Positions 4,566-5,238 of a DNA stretch of 5,238 bases are shown one piece after another. The notes under the pieces are model-generated. The model saw only the letters and a list, made by a program, of their open reading frames with translations, did not search any database and was not told where the DNA came from. The position numbers and the translations under genes are program-made. Where the stretch lies: NCBI GenBank assembly GCA_029268085.1, contig JAJUHD010000167.1, positions 1-5,238 on the forward strand. The letters run 5' to 3'. Each line of letters begins with the position of its first letter. The stretch's first letter is position 1. This stretch comes from Bacillota bacterium (GTDB taxonomy: Bacteria > Bacillota > Clostridia > Oscillospirales > Oscillospiraceae).

Positions 4566-4830
4566 CCATAGACATCAAACATCTGGTAAAATAATAGAAG
4601 AAAGGTTTATGCTGACGCGAGAAAGCTAAAGCTGCGGTTTTTTGGTATATTTGTCACAGGAGCGTCTGCGTGCCGGGAACGGCTATAAAACTCCGGCTTT
4701 AGCCACGGCAACGGGCTCTTAGCCCTACCGAACAGGCCTAAAAGTTGTTGTCAGGATTAAAGCCGAGCGATTTTCCGTAAATCAAAGAATACTTGAGGTT
4801 ATCTTTGTCCGTCAAACTTTGGCCGGGTCA
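4541..4830. mobile_element. MITE-like element with IS3-family-type terminal inverted repeats
   Basis: The left end, TTGACCCG then GTTTGACGGACA (4540-4565), is matched in inverted orientation by the right end (4806-4831) at 22 of 26 positions. The mismatches are confined to the middle of the arm. Ends of the form TGA-CCC-...-GGACA are typical of IS3-family elements. The 290-bp interior contains no transposase frame. It has short hairpins such as GGGCT-CTT-AGCCC. I find no clear 3-4 bp target duplication (flanks ACT and ATT). It is therefore best read as a non-autonomous or internally deleted IS. It separates the decayed membrane-protein gene from the transglutaminase-like gene. Confidence 0.7.
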
Positions 4831-4831
4831 A
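4806..4831 (-). repeat. Right terminal inverted repeat of the MITE-like element
   Basis: Read on the minus strand it gives TTGACCCG, GCCAAA and GTTTGACGGACA. It matches the left arm at 22 of 26 positions. Confidence 0.75.
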
Positions 4832-4898
4832 TTTGTTCCGTACAGTGTTTGTTATAACAATAAAAACGGTGGTCGAATACCCTTATGAATGGAACCGA

Positions 4899-5238
4899 TT
4901 ACAAACGCCCCTTTTTTCTGTGCTTTTTTAAGACCCTGTTTGAGGTAGCCCAGGCAATCGGTGTAAGGATCTGTTTGAATGGACTTAGCTTGCCGAATAC
5001 TTCATCCAGATATTTCTCCGGGGACACATCTGAGCCAAGATCTTTTACGTTATATGCATTGAGCATATGCATGGAATTTTCTCCGTCCCAATGGATATCC
5101 AAAGGTGGAATCAGATTTTGCCTTCTAAGTCCTCGATACAGATCGGGATCAAATTCCGTCTCAAGCGTTTTCCATTTTCCATCTAAAAATACATCTAGTC
5201 TGGCGTTGAGCGGGACAACATCCGGTGTAAACCGAGCC
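4899..5238 (-). CDS. Possible transglutaminase-like protein, C-terminal part (runs off the right edge)
   Basis: A minus-strand frame enters from the right edge and ends at TAA 4899-4901, giving 112 residues. The segment PLNARLDVFLDGKWKTLETE, followed by FDPDLYRG and then HWDGENS, resembles the histidine-to-aspartate strand pair and following WDG motif of transglutaminase-like proteins. These belong to the cysteine-protease fold that acts on peptides or protein cross-links. If this alignment is right, the usual catalytic His is Asn here and the catalytic Asp is Glu (ETEFD), which would suggest a non-catalytic member. The tail (RVLKKHRKKGRL) is basic. The catalytic Cys region lies outside the window. 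An internal TTG at 5102 could be mistaken for a start, but the frame is open upstream and the conserved part lies there. The family call is tentative; that the frame is coding is more secure. Confidence 0.5.
   Translation of the reverse strand, partial: ARFTPDVVPLNARLDVFLDGKWKTLETEFDPDLYRGLRRQNLIPPLDIHWDGENSMHMLNAYNVKDLGSDVSPEKYLDEVFGKLSPFKQILTPIAWATSNRVLKKHRKKGRL

Noticed and set aside
4886..5238. A plus-strand frame open from an ATG near 4886 to the right edge
   Set aside because: It is antisense to the transglutaminase-like frame, is serine-rich as shadow frames often are, and has no ribosome binding site.

Overview
The window suggests the chromosome of a strictly anaerobic bacterium. A methylenetetrahydrofolate reductase of the short type used in acetogens and other folate one-carbon anaerobes follows the 3' end of its usual partner. 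An oxygen-sensitive radical SAM sulfatase-maturase lies next to it. Clostridia or Synergistota would fit, but the sequence does not settle the phylum. The left half (about 1-2670) is fairly GC-rich and tightly coding. The right half (about 2670-5238) is AT-richer, sparsely coding and shows signs of decay and mobile DNA.

Layout. 1-147 (+) is the end of a MetV-like MTHFR C-terminal-domain protein. 185-1066 (+) is metF, complete, in the same operon. 1067-1515 has no gene but is packed with inverted repeats: a 61-bp double-hairpin terminator cassette occurs twice (1108-1168 and 1365-1425), with further hairpins between. These separate the metF operon from a convergent gene at 1516-2661 (-), a well-preserved anaerobic sulfatase-maturing enzyme with every iron-sulfur ligand in place. 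No sulfatase is visible in the window.

2662-4095 (-) is dominated by an ECF-type sigma factor (3279-3755). Tiny reading frames on the same strand crowd both sides of it. Three upstream (17, 12 and 56 codons) are chained by stop/start overlaps and end 5 nt before the sigma start, and a TTGACA-type promoter sits ahead of them. Three more downstream (32, 12 and 36 codons) each have a plausible ribosome binding site. No recognisable anti-sigma gene is seen. These small frames are predictions only, but their spacing makes this the most unusual part of the window.

4092-4526 (-) looks like the decayed 3' part of a membrane-protein gene, with no start codon and an in-frame TGA. It ends close to a 290-bp element (4541-4830) whose 26-bp imperfect terminal inverted repeats resemble IS3-family ends and which has no transposase, so it is a MITE-like or internally deleted insertion sequence. 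From 4899 to the window edge (-) is the C-terminal part of a possible transglutaminase-like protein.

Functionally, metV-metF belong to one-carbon metabolism (5,10-methylene-THF to 5-methyl-THF). The maturase would install formylglycine in sulfatases encoded elsewhere. The sigma factor and its small neighbours would form a separate regulatory unit, with no visible link to the other genes beyond sharing the minus strand with the maturase.
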